Shown here in pieces: positions 8,217 through 16,077 of a stretch of 34,330 nucleotides of DNA (positions are counted from its first letter, which is position 1; each line of letters starts with the position of its first letter). Made by a program: the position numbers and the translations under genes. The stretch is from JANRIZ01 sp033764445 (lineage in GTDB: Bacteria; Verrucomicrobiota; Verrucomicrobiia; JAWXBN01), in NCBI GenBank assembly GCA_033764445.1, contig JANRIZ010000115.1, forward strand, positions 1 through 34,330, in the 5' to 3' direction. The notes below the pieces were generated by a model, which worked only from the letters and a program-made list of their open reading frames with translations, made no database searches and was not told where the DNA came from.

Positions 8217-8822
8217 ATGGCAGAAAAAAATCCAACCAACAAATGGACCGTGTTTCCATCGCCGGGGTTCAGCCGTCGTGATTTTCTCATCAAAGCTTCA
8301 TTGATGGGGGTGACGGGGCTATGGACGTTGGAGGCCTTGGCCACTCCCGCCGAGGTTGAGTTTTCCCCGGAAATCAAGGGCGATTACAGCGGCGCGCGGG
8401 AGGATGCCCGTGTGTTGAATTCTTCGCTGGCCCTGGAGCATATGCTCGTGGCCTTTTATGAGCATGCCTGCAAGTCCATTCTGTTCAAGGCCGCCAACCA
8501 ACGCCTGGCGGAGCGTTTCCTGGGGCATCACAAACTCCACCGGGACATGCTCATGAAGCTCATCACCCGTCTGGGAGGGGTGCCGACCAATCCCCTGGCA
8601 CGGTACGATCTTGAATCTTTCAAGTCCGAGAGGGACCTGATCAAATCCCTCGTCGATCTGGAAAGTCTCTCCTCCTACAACTACGCACAGAACATGCCGC
8701 TTTTGAAAAACCCGCTTCTGATCCTCAATGCCTCCCAGATCCTCGGTGCGGAAGCCTGGCATACCGCCGCGTGGCGGATGTCGTTGGGCGAGAACCCCGC
8801 ACCCACGGCGCTTTTGCAGTGA
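8217..8822 (+). CDS. Tat-exported ferritin-like domain protein
   Basis: The 201-residue protein starts with a twin-arginine signal (SRRDFLIKAS at 19-28, then hydrophobic GVTGLWTLEALA), so it should be folded in the cytoplasm and exported, fitting a pre-loaded metal cofactor. The mature part is helical with ferritin-like ligand spacing: LALEHMLVAFYEH (71-83), GHHKLHRDML (103-112) and GAEAWHTAAWR (177-187, ExxH). It resembles the Ferritin_2 type of Tat-exported ferritin-like proteins, whose function is largely unknown and may concern oxygen or metal stress. It stands alone after tkt. ATG 8217 is chosen because the Tat signal follows it directly; the upstream open frame back to 8130 is unrelated sequence. 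Confidence 0.8.
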   Translation: MAEKNPTNKWTVFPSPGFSRRDFLIKASLMGVTGLWTLEALATPAEVEFSPEIKGDYSGAREDARVLNSSLALEHMLVAFYEHACKSILFKAANQRLAERFLGHHKLHRDMLMKLITRLGGVPTNPLARYDLESFKSERDLIKSLVDLESLSSYNYAQNMPLLKNPLLILNASQILGAEAWHTAAWRMSLGENPAPTALLQ

Positions 8823-8885
8823 TGTTCCACCGGCGGGAGGGGAGACGGACCATCAGAGAGCTTGCCGGTTTTTCCGGAAACTCCT

Positions 8886-8900
8886 AGGGTGACGCCTGTG
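8886..8900 (+). promoter_or_regulatory. Shine-Dalgarno site fixing a GTG start
   Basis: AGGGTGA (8886-8892) lies 5 nt before GTG 8898. It is one of the few strong Shine-Dalgarno matches in this window and favours GTG 8898 over the in-frame GTG 8889 and TTG 8862 as the start of the permease. Confidence 0.6.
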
Positions 8901-10007
8901 CTGATTCTCTACCGATACCTCTCCGCCGAATTCATCGGCAAGACGATCATCGCCAGTGCCATCATCAATTTTGTGATGATCCTGGGCAATGTGCTCCGCC
9001 GGGCGATGCAGTATGTGGTCAGCCAGGACTATCCCCTGACGCTGATTTTCAAATTTGTCCTGCTGCTGCTTCCCTGGCTGTTGTCCTTTTCGCTCCCTTT
9101 CAGTGTGCTGACCGCGACCCTGCTGATTTTTGGGCGGCTTTCCGCCGACCACGAGTTGACCGCGATGAAAGCCTGCGGGGTGAGCATGGGCCACATCATC
9201 GCCCCCTTTGTGGTCATTGCCCTCATGTTCACCTCCGTGAGCCTCTATATCAACGGGTTCCTGGCCCCCAAATGCGAAACCGCCTTCAAGACGATGTTCA
9301 CACGGTTTGCCATCGAGAACCCCATGACGTTTTTTGAGACGGAAACCTACATCAACAACATCCAGGACATGCGAATCTATGTCGGGGCCAAGGACGGACA
9401 GAGGGTGGAAAAAGTCCAGATACAGCGGTTGAGCAACGGGATTCCCATGACCTCCCTGCGGGCGGAATGGGGGGAGGTGATCCGTCCGGATACGGCCAGC
9501 AGCGATATTCAGCTGGTGTTGCACAAAGTGCGGATGGAGGATCGGGACCCGCAGGACCCGGAGAATGTGCGCAAGGTCCAGTATGGCCGTTATTACGAGG
9601 AATTCATCCTGGATATTCCCCTTGAAAAAATGCTCACCGAGAAGCTGTCGGCCAAAAGTCTCAGTCAGCATACGTTTGTGGATCTGGCCCGGGAGATCAT
9701 TGCCGAGGAGCCGAAATTTTCCCAGGGCGCGATTCTGGTGGAGCTTCACAAACGCATGTCGCTTCCCTTTGCCTGTTTTATCTTTGTACTCGTCGGCATT
9801 CCGCTGGGCATCCGCGTGCAGCGTTCGGAGAAGTCCATCGGCATTCTCGTGAGTTTTCTGGTGGCCCTGGTGTATTTCGGATTTTTGTTCGGTGCCGATG
9901 CCCTGCGGGAGCGGACGAGTTTTTATCCGGAAATGCTGCTGTGGATTCCCAACCTGGTCTTCGGGGCGGCCGGGGTCTACCTCATCTGGCGTCAGAACCG
10001 GATTTGA
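8898..10007 (+). CDS. LptF/LptG-family permease (YjgP/YjgQ)
   Basis: The 369-residue inner-membrane protein has the family layout: N-terminal helices (about 12-36, 47-76, 98-118), a periplasmic beta-jellyroll region (about 130-285), and three C-terminal helices (about 290-310, 320-340, 348-365). The cytoplasmic coupling segment GRLSADHELTAMKACGVS (79-96) is typical of LptF/LptG. These proteins work with the ATPase LptB to pull lipopolysaccharide from the inner membrane towards LptC/A, so this supports a Gram-negative envelope. Only one such permease is present here; a partner may lie elsewhere. I cannot assign F versus G with confidence. Confidence 0.88.
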   Translation: MLILYRYLSAEFIGKTIIASAIINFVMILGNVLRRAMQYVVSQDYPLTLIFKFVLLLLPWLLSFSLPFSVLTATLLIFGRLSADHELTAMKACGVSMGHIIAPFVVIALMFTSVSLYINGFLAPKCETAFKTMFTRFAIENPMTFFETETYINNIQDMRIYVGAKDGQRVEKVQIQRLSNGIPMTSLRAEWGEVIRPDTASSDIQLVLHKVRMEDRDPQDPENVRKVQYGRYYEEFILDIPLEKMLTEKLSAKSLSQHTFVDLAREIIAEEPKFSQGAILVELHKRMSLPFACFIFVLVGIPLGIRVQRSEKSIGILVSFLVALVYFGFLFGADALRERTSFYPEMLLWIPNLVFGAAGVYLIWRQNRI

Positions 10008-10010
10008 TCC

Positions 10011-10208
10011 GAAGCCACCGGCTTCTCCGGATGGTTCGGAATGATGTGAGGACGTGGATGAGGGCATTCCAAAAAGGATGCCGCCTCTCAAGAGAGGACC
10101 AACGGATCGCCGCAATTTTGCCGCCCCGATCAATCCGGGGTAAACTTCAAGGCTCAAAAGGCACAAGGAGGGATGTTTTCAGAATTGTCCGGGGGGAGAA
10201 GCCCCCCC
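10011..10208. other. Convergent intergenic region with several short hairpins
   Basis: The 231-bp gap between the converging permease and peptidase genes holds no convincing ORF. It has four small inverted repeats: GAAGCC/GGCTTC (10011-10025) directly after the permease stop, CCTCTC/GAGAGG (10084-10097), CCCCG/CGGGG (10124-10140) and GGGGGG/CCCCCC (10191-10207). None is followed by a T-run on either strand, so none is a classical intrinsic terminator, but the first and last are placed to help end the two converging transcripts. Confidence 0.35.
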
Positions 10209-10238
10209 ATGGATGGTGACATTCGCCCGCGTCCCGGG

Positions 10239-10937
10239 TCAGTGTTCCTCGCGGGGGGCCAGGAACAGGCGCAGGAGGTAGAAGAGGAAGTAGGCCAGGG
10301 AGGTGATGAAGGCGGCGACATAGGTCATGGCCGCGGCATCGAGCACCTTGTTGACCGCCGTGGCCTCGGCACCGGGACGGATGAAGCTCATTTTTTGCAG
10401 GATGACCTTGGCCCGGCGGGAGGCGTCAAATTCCACCGGCAGGGTAATCAGGTTAAAGAGCATGAGCACCCCCCAGGAGACGGCCATGAGCATGATCGCC
10501 CACTGCCAGGGGATGATGTTGCCGAACAGACCGATGAGGGGCAGCCAGATGACCACCTGGTTGGCGATGCCCGTCAGTCCCACCGCCGCCATCCGCATTT
10601 TCAGGGGCGCATAGGCGATCTGGTGCTGGATGGCGTGGCCACACTCGTGGGCGGCGATGCCCAGGGCGGCCGTGGAGGTGCCGTGATAGTTTTCCGAACT
10701 GAGGACCAGGCGTTTGTGGGTGGGGTCGTAATGGTCCCCGAGGAGTTCCTGATGTTCGTAAATCTGCACATCATGGATGCCGGCCGCCCGCAAAATGGCC
10801 GCCGCCGCCTCCGCGCCCGTGTAGCCGCTGGAAGCCGGGACCCGGCTGTATTTGTGGAACTGGGATTTGACCCGGGCGGCCGCCACCAGGGAAATGATCA
10901 TTGTGCCCGCAAAGAGCACCAGGGATAATATCATCAT
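10239..10937 (-). CDS. YugP-type membrane zinc metallopeptidase
   Basis: The 232-residue protein has the zincin motif HECGH (97-101) in the context GIAAHECGHAIQHQ, followed by membrane segments (about 110-135, 137-165, 205-225) and the block LPVEFDASRRAKVIL that marks the Zn_peptidase_2 (YugP) family. An N-terminal helix (2-20) anchors it. The family's physiological substrate is not established; a housekeeping role in membrane protein turnover is assumed. ATG 10937 is supported by AAGGAG seven nucleotides upstream, one of the better ribosome binding sites here. It lies 196 bp downstream of ppc on the same strand, so it may have its own promoter (a TTGACA occurs on the - strand at 11122-11117, without a good -10). 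Confidence 0.88.
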   Translation of the reverse strand: MMILSLVLFAGTMIISLVAAARVKSQFHKYSRVPASSGYTGAEAAAAILRAAGIHDVQIYEHQELLGDHYDPTHKRLVLSSENYHGTSTAALGIAAHECGHAIQHQIAYAPLKMRMAAVGLTGIANQVVIWLPLIGLFGNIIPWQWAIMLMAVSWGVLMLFNLITLPVEFDASRRAKVILQKMSFIRPGAEATAVNKVLDAAAMTYVAAFITSLAYFLFYLLRLFLAPREEH

Positions 10938-11133
10938 ATTGGTTCTCCTTCAGAGTGTTGTTTTTTTGCCTCCGCACAATGCGGCGGGCGTTGTTTCGGA
11001 CCCCCCTGTTTCTCCGGCCCCGTGTGTTCTCCCGCGGGAGATAAGGATGATGTGGGGGCCGGTTTTCCGGGTGGTTCCGGAGTGAATAACACGGAATGAA
11101 GCACGGAGTTTCGGTTTGTCAAACCCCGGCGGG

Positions 11134-13974
11134 TCAGCCTGTCGTCCGCAGGCCGCTGGCGATGGCGTTGACCGAGAGCAGCAGCTGGGGGAGCATGAAA
11201 TTGGCCGAATCCTCGTCGCCCTCGGCGATCAGTCCCCGCCACTTTTGCAGAAGGCCCACCTGCTGGTGGTGGAGGAGGTTGAGGGCGTCGGAGCGCAGAT
11301 GGAGGGTTTTGTTCATCCGCGGACGCCGGTGGGCGAGGGATTCGCCGAAGAGCCGCTCGAGGGATTTCTGGGTGCGGGCGAATTCGTCGGAGATCAGGGC
11401 AAAGACGCGGTGGCGGAGGGTGCGTTCGCCCACCAGGGAGGCGTAGGTTTTCATGATCTCCAAATCCGCACTGGCCAGATTGGTTTCGACGTTGTTGAGG
11501 ACATACCTCAGAAAGGGCCAGTCGGGCAGGGCACGGACAAGTTCGTCAAAGGTGGCCGCATCATTTTCAGCCAGGTACTCGAAGGCGCTGCCCACACCGT
11601 ACCAGCCCGGGAGATAGTACCGGGCCTGCGTCCAGCTGAAGACCCAGGGGATGGCGCGCAGGTCCTCAAGCGACCGGGAACCCGTGCGGCGGGTGGGGCG
11701 CGAGCCGATGCGGCTGGCCTCCAGCACATCGATGGGGGTCGCCTGCGAATGGAACTGGATGAACCCCTCGCAGGCGATGAGATTTTTGTAGGCGTTTTTG
11801 CTGACCCCCGCCAGCCGGCCCAGGACCGGGGAGAGGGGATGGTCGGGCTGGCGTTTCTTGAAGTGGGAGAGGGAAATGCCCGTCACCCCCGCCATGAGCA
11901 GCTCGAGGTTGTAGGTGGCGGTGATGAAGTTGGAATATTTCTGGCCGATGGCCTCGCCCTGTTCGGTCATCCGCACATCAAAATGGATCGTCTCATCCGG
12001 GAGCGCCTCGAGGAAGCGGTGGGTGGGGCCCGCGCCGCGGCTGATGGTGCCGCCGCGTCCGTGAAAATACCGGGTGCGGACTCCCAGGGCCCGGGCTTCG
12101 CGGGTGATGGCCAGCTGGGCCTGGTGGAGCGCCCACTGGCTGGCCAGCAGACCGCTGTCCTTGTTGCTGTCGCTGTAGCCGATCATCACCTGCTGGACGC
12201 GTTGGTGGCCGATGTCGCCAAAATCCTCCGGTTCCTCCGGGGCCGAGCGGTTGAAAATGCGGGAGTCCGGGGAGTCGGATCCCTCCATCACCTCCATGCT
12301 GCGGCGGGTGATCGGATGTTCCAGGAAGGCCCGGATCAGTTCCGGTCCGCGTTCGAGGTCCTCGATGGTTTCGAGCAGGGGCACCACCGGCAGGAGACAG
12401 ACCAGACCCTCGGCGGTTTTTTTCATCAGTCCGCTTTCCCGGGCCAGGACATAGACGATCAGAAGGTCGGAAAGCTGGCGGGTCATGCTGACAATCAGGG
12501 AGCCGAGCCCCTCCGGTCCGAATTCCTGGAGGTGGCGGGCCAGGACGCGGTAGGTGCGGATGACCTCATCGGCCTCGGGACCGACCGGAGTGTCCCCGAC
12601 CGTGAAGGGCCGCGGGGAGAGCAGTTCCCGGTTGAGGAACTCGAGTTTCCGTTCCTCGGGCCATTTGGCGAAGTCCGCGCCGTTGATCCCCGCCGAGCAG
12701 ATCAGCTGGGTGAGGGCCTGTTCGTGGAAGCGGCTGTTCTGGCGGATATCCAGACGGGCCAGGTGGAAGCCGAACACATTGAGAGTCCGGAGCACGGGCA
12801 TGACCTCCGCCTCCGCGATATGGACGGCGCCGACCTCGATCAGGGAGTTGTAGAGGACATGCAGATCGATGACCAGTTCGCTGGGGGAGCGGTAGAAGGA
12901 CTGGGGTTTGGATCGGGCCGGTATTCCCGCCACGGGCAGTTTTTCCATCATCAGATAGATGAACTGTTTCCAGGGCTCCTCCGGGGTGGACCGGATCAGA
13001 CGGTAGGCCCGTTCGCCCAGCTCCTCGACCAGACGGTTGATGGAGGTGGTGAGGATGAGCGGACGTTTTTGGATCTGTTCGGAGAGCGTGAGCCTGTCGG
13101 AGAGCCCCTGGAGCTGGCGGTGAATGACCTGGAAGGCATTGTGGCGGAGATCGGCGAGGGTTTCGCCGGTGACCTCGCTGGTGACCAGCGGATGACCGTC
13201 GCGGTCGCCGCCGATCCAGGTGCCGAAGGACAGACGGGGGTAGGCGTAGGGACTGGAGAGCAGGTCCGGGTGAAACCCGTTTTCCTTCCAGGCAATGCGC
13301 AGGCGGGCATCGAGAAAGGGCAGGACGCTGGTGAAGACATTGCGGAGGTAGTGCATGGCATAGCGGCGTTCCGAGGCCACGTCCGGCTTTTTGAGGAGAA
13401 TTTCGCCGGTCCGCCACAGACGCTCCAGGGCGACGCGGATTTCCTTGCGGATCATTTCCTGTTCCGCCGGGGTCCACATCTGGTTTTCACGTTTGACCAG
13501 CAGCAGGTAGAGGGAGCGGTGCTGATCGAGGACCGTGGCGCGTTTGGCCTCTGTCGGGTGGGCTGTCAGGACCGGTTCGATGCGGACCTTTCCCAGCACG
13601 GAGGCGATCTGAGACTCGGCCAGACCCTGGGCCTTGAGTCTCTGGAGGTGGTAGCCCCAGAGCCCCCGTTCGCGGGACATGCCCTGGGAACTTTCACGCA
13701 TGCGGCGGATCTGGGCGGCCGTGTTTTCCTCGACCATGTTGAGGAGCTGGAAAAAGATCGAATAGACCTGGCCGAGCCCCACCGAGAACTCCGTGTCGTT
13801 TTTCTGCCGGGTCGAAAGCGGTTTGCCCATGGCAGGGACCAGACGGGCGAGACCGGGTTCACCGATATCCACGAGAACCTCCTTGAAACATTCGACCAAA
13901 AAGGAGAGGTCCCGGTCGATCTTTTCAAAACCGATCTGGAAAAGCTCTGAGTCTGACTGGATTTTCGGGGACAT
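11134..13974 (-). CDS. ppc: Phosphoenolpyruvate carboxylase
   Basis: The 946-residue enzyme adds bicarbonate to phosphoenolpyruvate to form oxaloacetate, refilling the TCA cycle. It is somewhat longer than the roughly 880 residues of the E. coli form. Conserved motifs in order are LTAHPTEAKR (136-145, catalytic His139), GTWIGGDRDGHP (251-262), GYSDSNKDSG (599-608), FHGRGGTISRGAGP (637-650, the mobile catalytic loop), and the C-terminal SGLRTTG corresponding to the usual RNTG end that binds the allosteric inhibitor. The last motif reads TTG where NTG is typical. ATG 13974 gives the expected N-terminus; no clear ribosome binding site is seen. It is transcribed alone or with the downstream peptidase, divergent from the dcw cluster. 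Confidence 0.97.
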   Translation of the reverse strand: MSPKIQSDSELFQIGFEKIDRDLSFLVECFKEVLVDIGEPGLARLVPAMGKPLSTRQKNDTEFSVGLGQVYSIFFQLLNMVEENTAAQIRRMRESSQGMSRERGLWGYHLQRLKAQGLAESQIASVLGKVRIEPVLTAHPTEAKRATVLDQHRSLYLLLVKRENQMWTPAEQEMIRKEIRVALERLWRTGEILLKKPDVASERRYAMHYLRNVFTSVLPFLDARLRIAWKENGFHPDLLSSPYAYPRLSFGTWIGGDRDGHPLVTSEVTGETLADLRHNAFQVIHRQLQGLSDRLTLSEQIQKRPLILTTSINRLVEELGERAYRLIRSTPEEPWKQFIYLMMEKLPVAGIPARSKPQSFYRSPSELVIDLHVLYNSLIEVGAVHIAEAEVMPVLRTLNVFGFHLARLDIRQNSRFHEQALTQLICSAGINGADFAKWPEERKLEFLNRELLSPRPFTVGDTPVGPEADEVIRTYRVLARHLQEFGPEGLGSLIVSMTRQLSDLLIVYVLARESGLMKKTAEGLVCLLPVVPLLETIEDLERGPELIRAFLEHPITRRSMEVMEGSDSPDSRIFNRSAPEEPEDFGDIGHQRVQQVMIGYSDSNKDSGLLASQWALHQAQLAITREARALGVRTRYFHGRGGTISRGAGPTHRFLEALPDETIHFDVRMTEQGEAIGQKYSNFITATYNLELLMAGVTGISLSHFKKRQPDHPLSPVLGRLAGVSKNAYKNLIACEGFIQFHSQATPIDVLEASRIGSRPTRRTGSRSLEDLRAIPWVFSWTQARYYLPGWYGVGSAFEYLAENDAATFDELVRALPDWPFLRYVLNNVETNLASADLEIMKTYASLVGERTLRHRVFALISDEFARTQKSLERLFGESLAHRRPRMNKTLHLRSDALNLLHHQQVGLLQKWRGLIAEGDEDSANFMLPQLLLSVNAIASGLRTTG

Positions 13975-14338
13975 GAAGAGGGACGGCTATTCCTTACCCC
14001 GAAATTGGTTGAAGGCAAGACCAAGTTTGTCGGCATTTTTCCTCTGAGAGGATATGCAGGACGGAAGACTGAGTCCCGGGGGCCAGGGAAGGGAGGATGC
14101 CGGTTTTTAAATTTTTTATTGTCATCATTTGGCCAATTTGAGGCCTTCCTTTTTGTTCAATATGACGATTATTTCTAAGTAAGCTAAATGGAATATTTTA
14201 GAATTTAGTTCTTATGATTTTTTGCATAAAATTATCATATAACAAATTGATTATGAACAATTAGTCAAAATATATTCCTAAGTATCTCAAATTCAATAAA
14301 ATGCAACGAAAGTCAATAGCGAATATCAAAAAATAGTA

Positions 14339-14367
14339 TTGACTGGTGTGGGTGAAAGTGTTTAAAA
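14339..14367 (+). promoter_or_regulatory. Candidate dcw-cluster promoter upstream of mraZ
   Basis: TTGACT (14339-14344) is a 5-of-6 match to the -35 element; TTTAAA (14361-14366, 16-bp spacer) or TTAAAA (14362-14367, 17-bp spacer) could act as a weak -10. Transcription would begin near 14373, leaving about 40 nt before the ATG of mraZ. The spacer overlaps the MraZ-box-like repeats, which fits autoregulation. Confidence 0.5.
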
Positions 14368-14371
14368 GTGT
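14345..14371 (+). promoter_or_regulatory. MraZ-box-like direct repeats
   Basis: Three 7-bp units with a 10-bp period are seen: GGTGTGG (14345-14351), AAAGTGT (14355-14361) and AAAGTGT (14365-14371), each separated by 3 bp. The last two are identical and match the AAAGTG[T/G] box described for mollicute MraZ; the first contains the TGGG-like element (GTGGGTG from 14348) of the E. coli box, which also repeats every 10 bp. They lie over the promoter spacer and -10, as expected for binding by the octameric ring-shaped repressor MraZ, encoded directly downstream. Confidence 0.6.
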
Positions 14372-14414
14372 CGCGTAATGTTTGAAAAGAACTATTAATT
14401 GTCAGAAATTACCC

Positions 14415-14867
14415 ATGAGTCTGCATCCACAAATCATCAATTACACGAATACTTTTCGTTCCTCCTTGGATGAAAAGAAGCGTGTGACCGTGCCCGCCAA
14501 ATGGCGGCAGGAGGAGGAGCAGGAGCTTTATTGCATGGTTCACTTTGATAACGATCGGTTGGTGTTGATGCCCGTGGAGACGTACGAAAAAATCACGGCA
14601 CAACTGGAATCCAATCCGCAGATGAGCCACTCCCAGCGTCAGGACATGATCGCCACTTTCAGTGCCCGGTGTGGGTTGCTGACCATTGACAAGGCCGGGC
14701 GGGTGAGTTTGCCGCCCGAGAAGCTGAGTGCGGTGGGAATACGCAGGGAACTGGTGATGACCGGCGGGAGAGATCGTTTTTACGTATGGAGCCCTGAAAA
14801 GCATCAGGCCGAGGAAATCAGGCAGGCGGATCTGACGCGCCAGCTTTCCTCGAGTATCGGATTGTAA
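14415..14867 (+). CDS. mraZ: Transcriptional regulator MraZ
   Basis: The 150-residue protein has two AbrB-like half-domains with the paired DNA-binding motifs SLDEKKRVTVPAKW (17-30) and TIDKAGRVSLP (90-100), the MraZ hallmark (D-K-x-R-V-x-x-P). MraZ binds repeats upstream of its own gene and represses the dcw operon in E. coli; AAAGTG-type repeats with a 10-bp period lie 44-70 bp upstream here. It is the first gene of the cluster. The frame is open from a TTG at 14382, but the family N-terminus (FRSSLDEK) and length fit ATG 14415. No Shine-Dalgarno sequence is visible in front of it. Confidence 0.93.
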   Translation: MSLHPQIINYTNTFRSSLDEKKRVTVPAKWRQEEEQELYCMVHFDNDRLVLMPVETYEKITAQLESNPQMSHSQRQDMIATFSARCGLLTIDKAGRVSLPPEKLSAVGIRRELVMTGGRDRFYVWSPEKHQAEEIRQADLTRQLSSSIGL

Positions 14868-14893
14868 ACCCAGAGCAAAAGGAATCAAAACCT

Positions 14894-15121
14894 ATGGCCC
14901 AGGCGTTTGGCACACATCACATTGGATTCCCGATCACGGGACGAGTCCGTTCGGCCCAGGAGCAGAGAAGCTTCCGGCGCCAGTTCTGGCAGTACGTCAG
15001 TGTGCGCAGCAGCAATTTCCTGCAAAGGAACAATTCAGTCGAAAACCAGAGACGCCTCCGCCTTCTTGCCAGCCGGTCACACACACCGGACGGTACGGAG
15101 CCGGAGGCCCCGGAGGAATGA
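14894..15121 (+). CDS. Small basic protein of unknown function within the dcw cluster
   Basis: The 75-residue product is rich in Arg, Gln and Ser in its first 60 residues (RSFRRQFWQYVSVRSSNFLQ, ENQRRLRLLASR) with an acidic tail (DGTEPEAPEE). It has no signal peptide, membrane helix or recognisable domain. Evidence that it is a real gene: ATG 14894 is preceded by AAAAGGAATC, its stop overlaps the rsmH start in ATGA (15118-15121) like other junctions in this cluster, and it otherwise fills a gap of 250 bp between mraZ and rsmH. The charge pattern could suit nucleic-acid or membrane-surface binding, but that is speculation. A non-coding leader remains possible. Confidence 0.55.
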   Translation: MAQAFGTHHIGFPITGRVRSAQEQRSFRRQFWQYVSVRSSNFLQRNNSVENQRRLRLLASRSHTPDGTEPEAPEE

Positions 15122-16071
15122 GCGCAGGGCTGGAGGCCTATCATCTCCCTGTCCTTCTTGAGGAAGTGATCGAGGGGTTGGCGCTGGTGCCCGGTGGAAT
15201 TTATCTGGATGGAACGCTGGGCGGAGGCGGTCACACACACGCCATTCTCAGCAGAGTCCCGCACACGCGGGTCATCGGTCTGGATCAGGACCGGGAGGCC
15301 ATTGAGACAGCTTCCCGGAGACTGACCGGCGAATTTGGAGAACGCATCGTGATACGACGATCTAATTACCGTTTTGGCACCGAAGTCCTGAGTCAGCTCG
15401 GGATCGGAGGGCTGGAGGGTGCGCTGTTGGATCTGGGCGTCTCCTCCCGGCAGTTGGACTGTCCCGCGCGCGGGTTCAGTTTCCGGGGGGAAGGTCCGCT
15501 GGACATGCGGATGGACGACCGGCAGGAGCTGGATGCCGCCCGGATCGTCAATACCTGGCCCGAGGAGGAGCTGATCCGGATTTTCCGCGAGTACGGGGAG
15601 GAGCGGCATGCCCCCCGCATTGCGCGGGAAATCGTGGCCCGACGCCGGACCGCACCGCTGACGACCGGGGCGCAGCTGGCCGAAATGATCGCCGGACTCG
15701 CGCCGAAGGGGTACCACCGGATCCATCCCGCGACGCGGGTGTTTCAGGCCCTGCGGATGGCCGTCAATGACGAACTCGGGGCGCTCAAGGACGGCCTGAG
15801 AAGTTTGACCGCGTGTTTGGGACCCGGCGGGCGCCTGGCCGTCATCTCGTTCCATTCCCTTGAGGACCGGATCGTTAAACATTTCATGAGACACCATGCG
15901 CGGGAATTTGTGGATGAACCCGGGATGCCGCAGCCCGAGCCCAATCCCGAGCATTGTCTGGAGCTGGTGACACGCAAGGCCGTGACCGCCGGTGAGGAGG
16001 AATGCCGCCGCAACCCCCGGGCGCGGAGCGCAAAACTGCGCATCGCCCGGAAAGTCACCCCGACGCATTGA
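15118..16071 (+). CDS. rsmH: 16S rRNA (cytosine(1402)-N(4))-methyltransferase RsmH (MraW)
   Basis: The 317-residue enzyme methylates N4 of C1402 in 16S rRNA using S-adenosylmethionine. Motifs include YHLPVLLEEV (8-17), the SAM-binding DGTLGGGGHTHAIL (31-44), GLDQD (54-58), LLDLGVSSRQLD, GFSFRGEGPLDMRMD, and the C-terminal VISFHSLEDRIVKHFM and RNPRARSAKLR. This is the full length usual for the family. It starts within the stop of the 75-aa ORF (ATGA) and is followed after 6 bp by the FtsL-like gene, the usual dcw position. Confidence 0.96.
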   Translation: MSAGLEAYHLPVLLEEVIEGLALVPGGIYLDGTLGGGGHTHAILSRVPHTRVIGLDQDREAIETASRRLTGEFGERIVIRRSNYRFGTEVLSQLGIGGLEGALLDLGVSSRQLDCPARGFSFRGEGPLDMRMDDRQELDAARIVNTWPEEELIRIFREYGEERHAPRIAREIVARRRTAPLTTGAQLAEMIAGLAPKGYHRIHPATRVFQALRMAVNDELGALKDGLRSLTACLGPGGRLAVISFHSLEDRIVKHFMRHHAREFVDEPGMPQPEPNPEHCLELVTRKAVTAGEEECRRNPRARSAKLRIARKVTPTH

Positions 16072-16077
16072 CGATTT

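Larger units (their letters stand above)
13975..14414. other. AT-rich divergent intergenic region between ppc and mraZ
   Basis: This 440-bp gap carries the upstream regions of both ppc and the dcw cluster. From about 14105 to 14340 it is strongly A+T rich compared with both flanks. It has short inverted repeats such as CTAAAT/ATTTAG (starting 14184) and TATGAT/ATCATA around 14213-14240. No DnaA-box series (TTATCCACA), RNA gene or plausible ORF was seen. The right end holds the mraZ promoter and MraZ-box-like repeats, given separately. Confidence 0.6.

Noticed and set aside
10972..10984. CCGCA-CAA-TGCGG hairpin upstream of the zinc peptidase as terminator
   Set aside because: On the transcribed - strand it is followed by an A-run, not a T-run; it might be a leader structure at most.
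11113..11125. GGTTT-GTC-AAACC palindrome after ppc as terminator
   Set aside because: The stem is only 5 bp, with no T-run following on the ppc strand.
11116..13950. A 944-codon open frame on the + strand antisense to ppc
   Set aside because: It mirrors the codon structure of a GC-rich gene, its product is low-complexity Gly/Glu/Val/Asp-rich without domains, and ppc on the other strand carries all catalytic motifs.
14105..14340. AT-rich tract as a replication origin
   Set aside because: No cluster of DnaA boxes is visible and no dnaA, dnaN or similar gene is adjacent.
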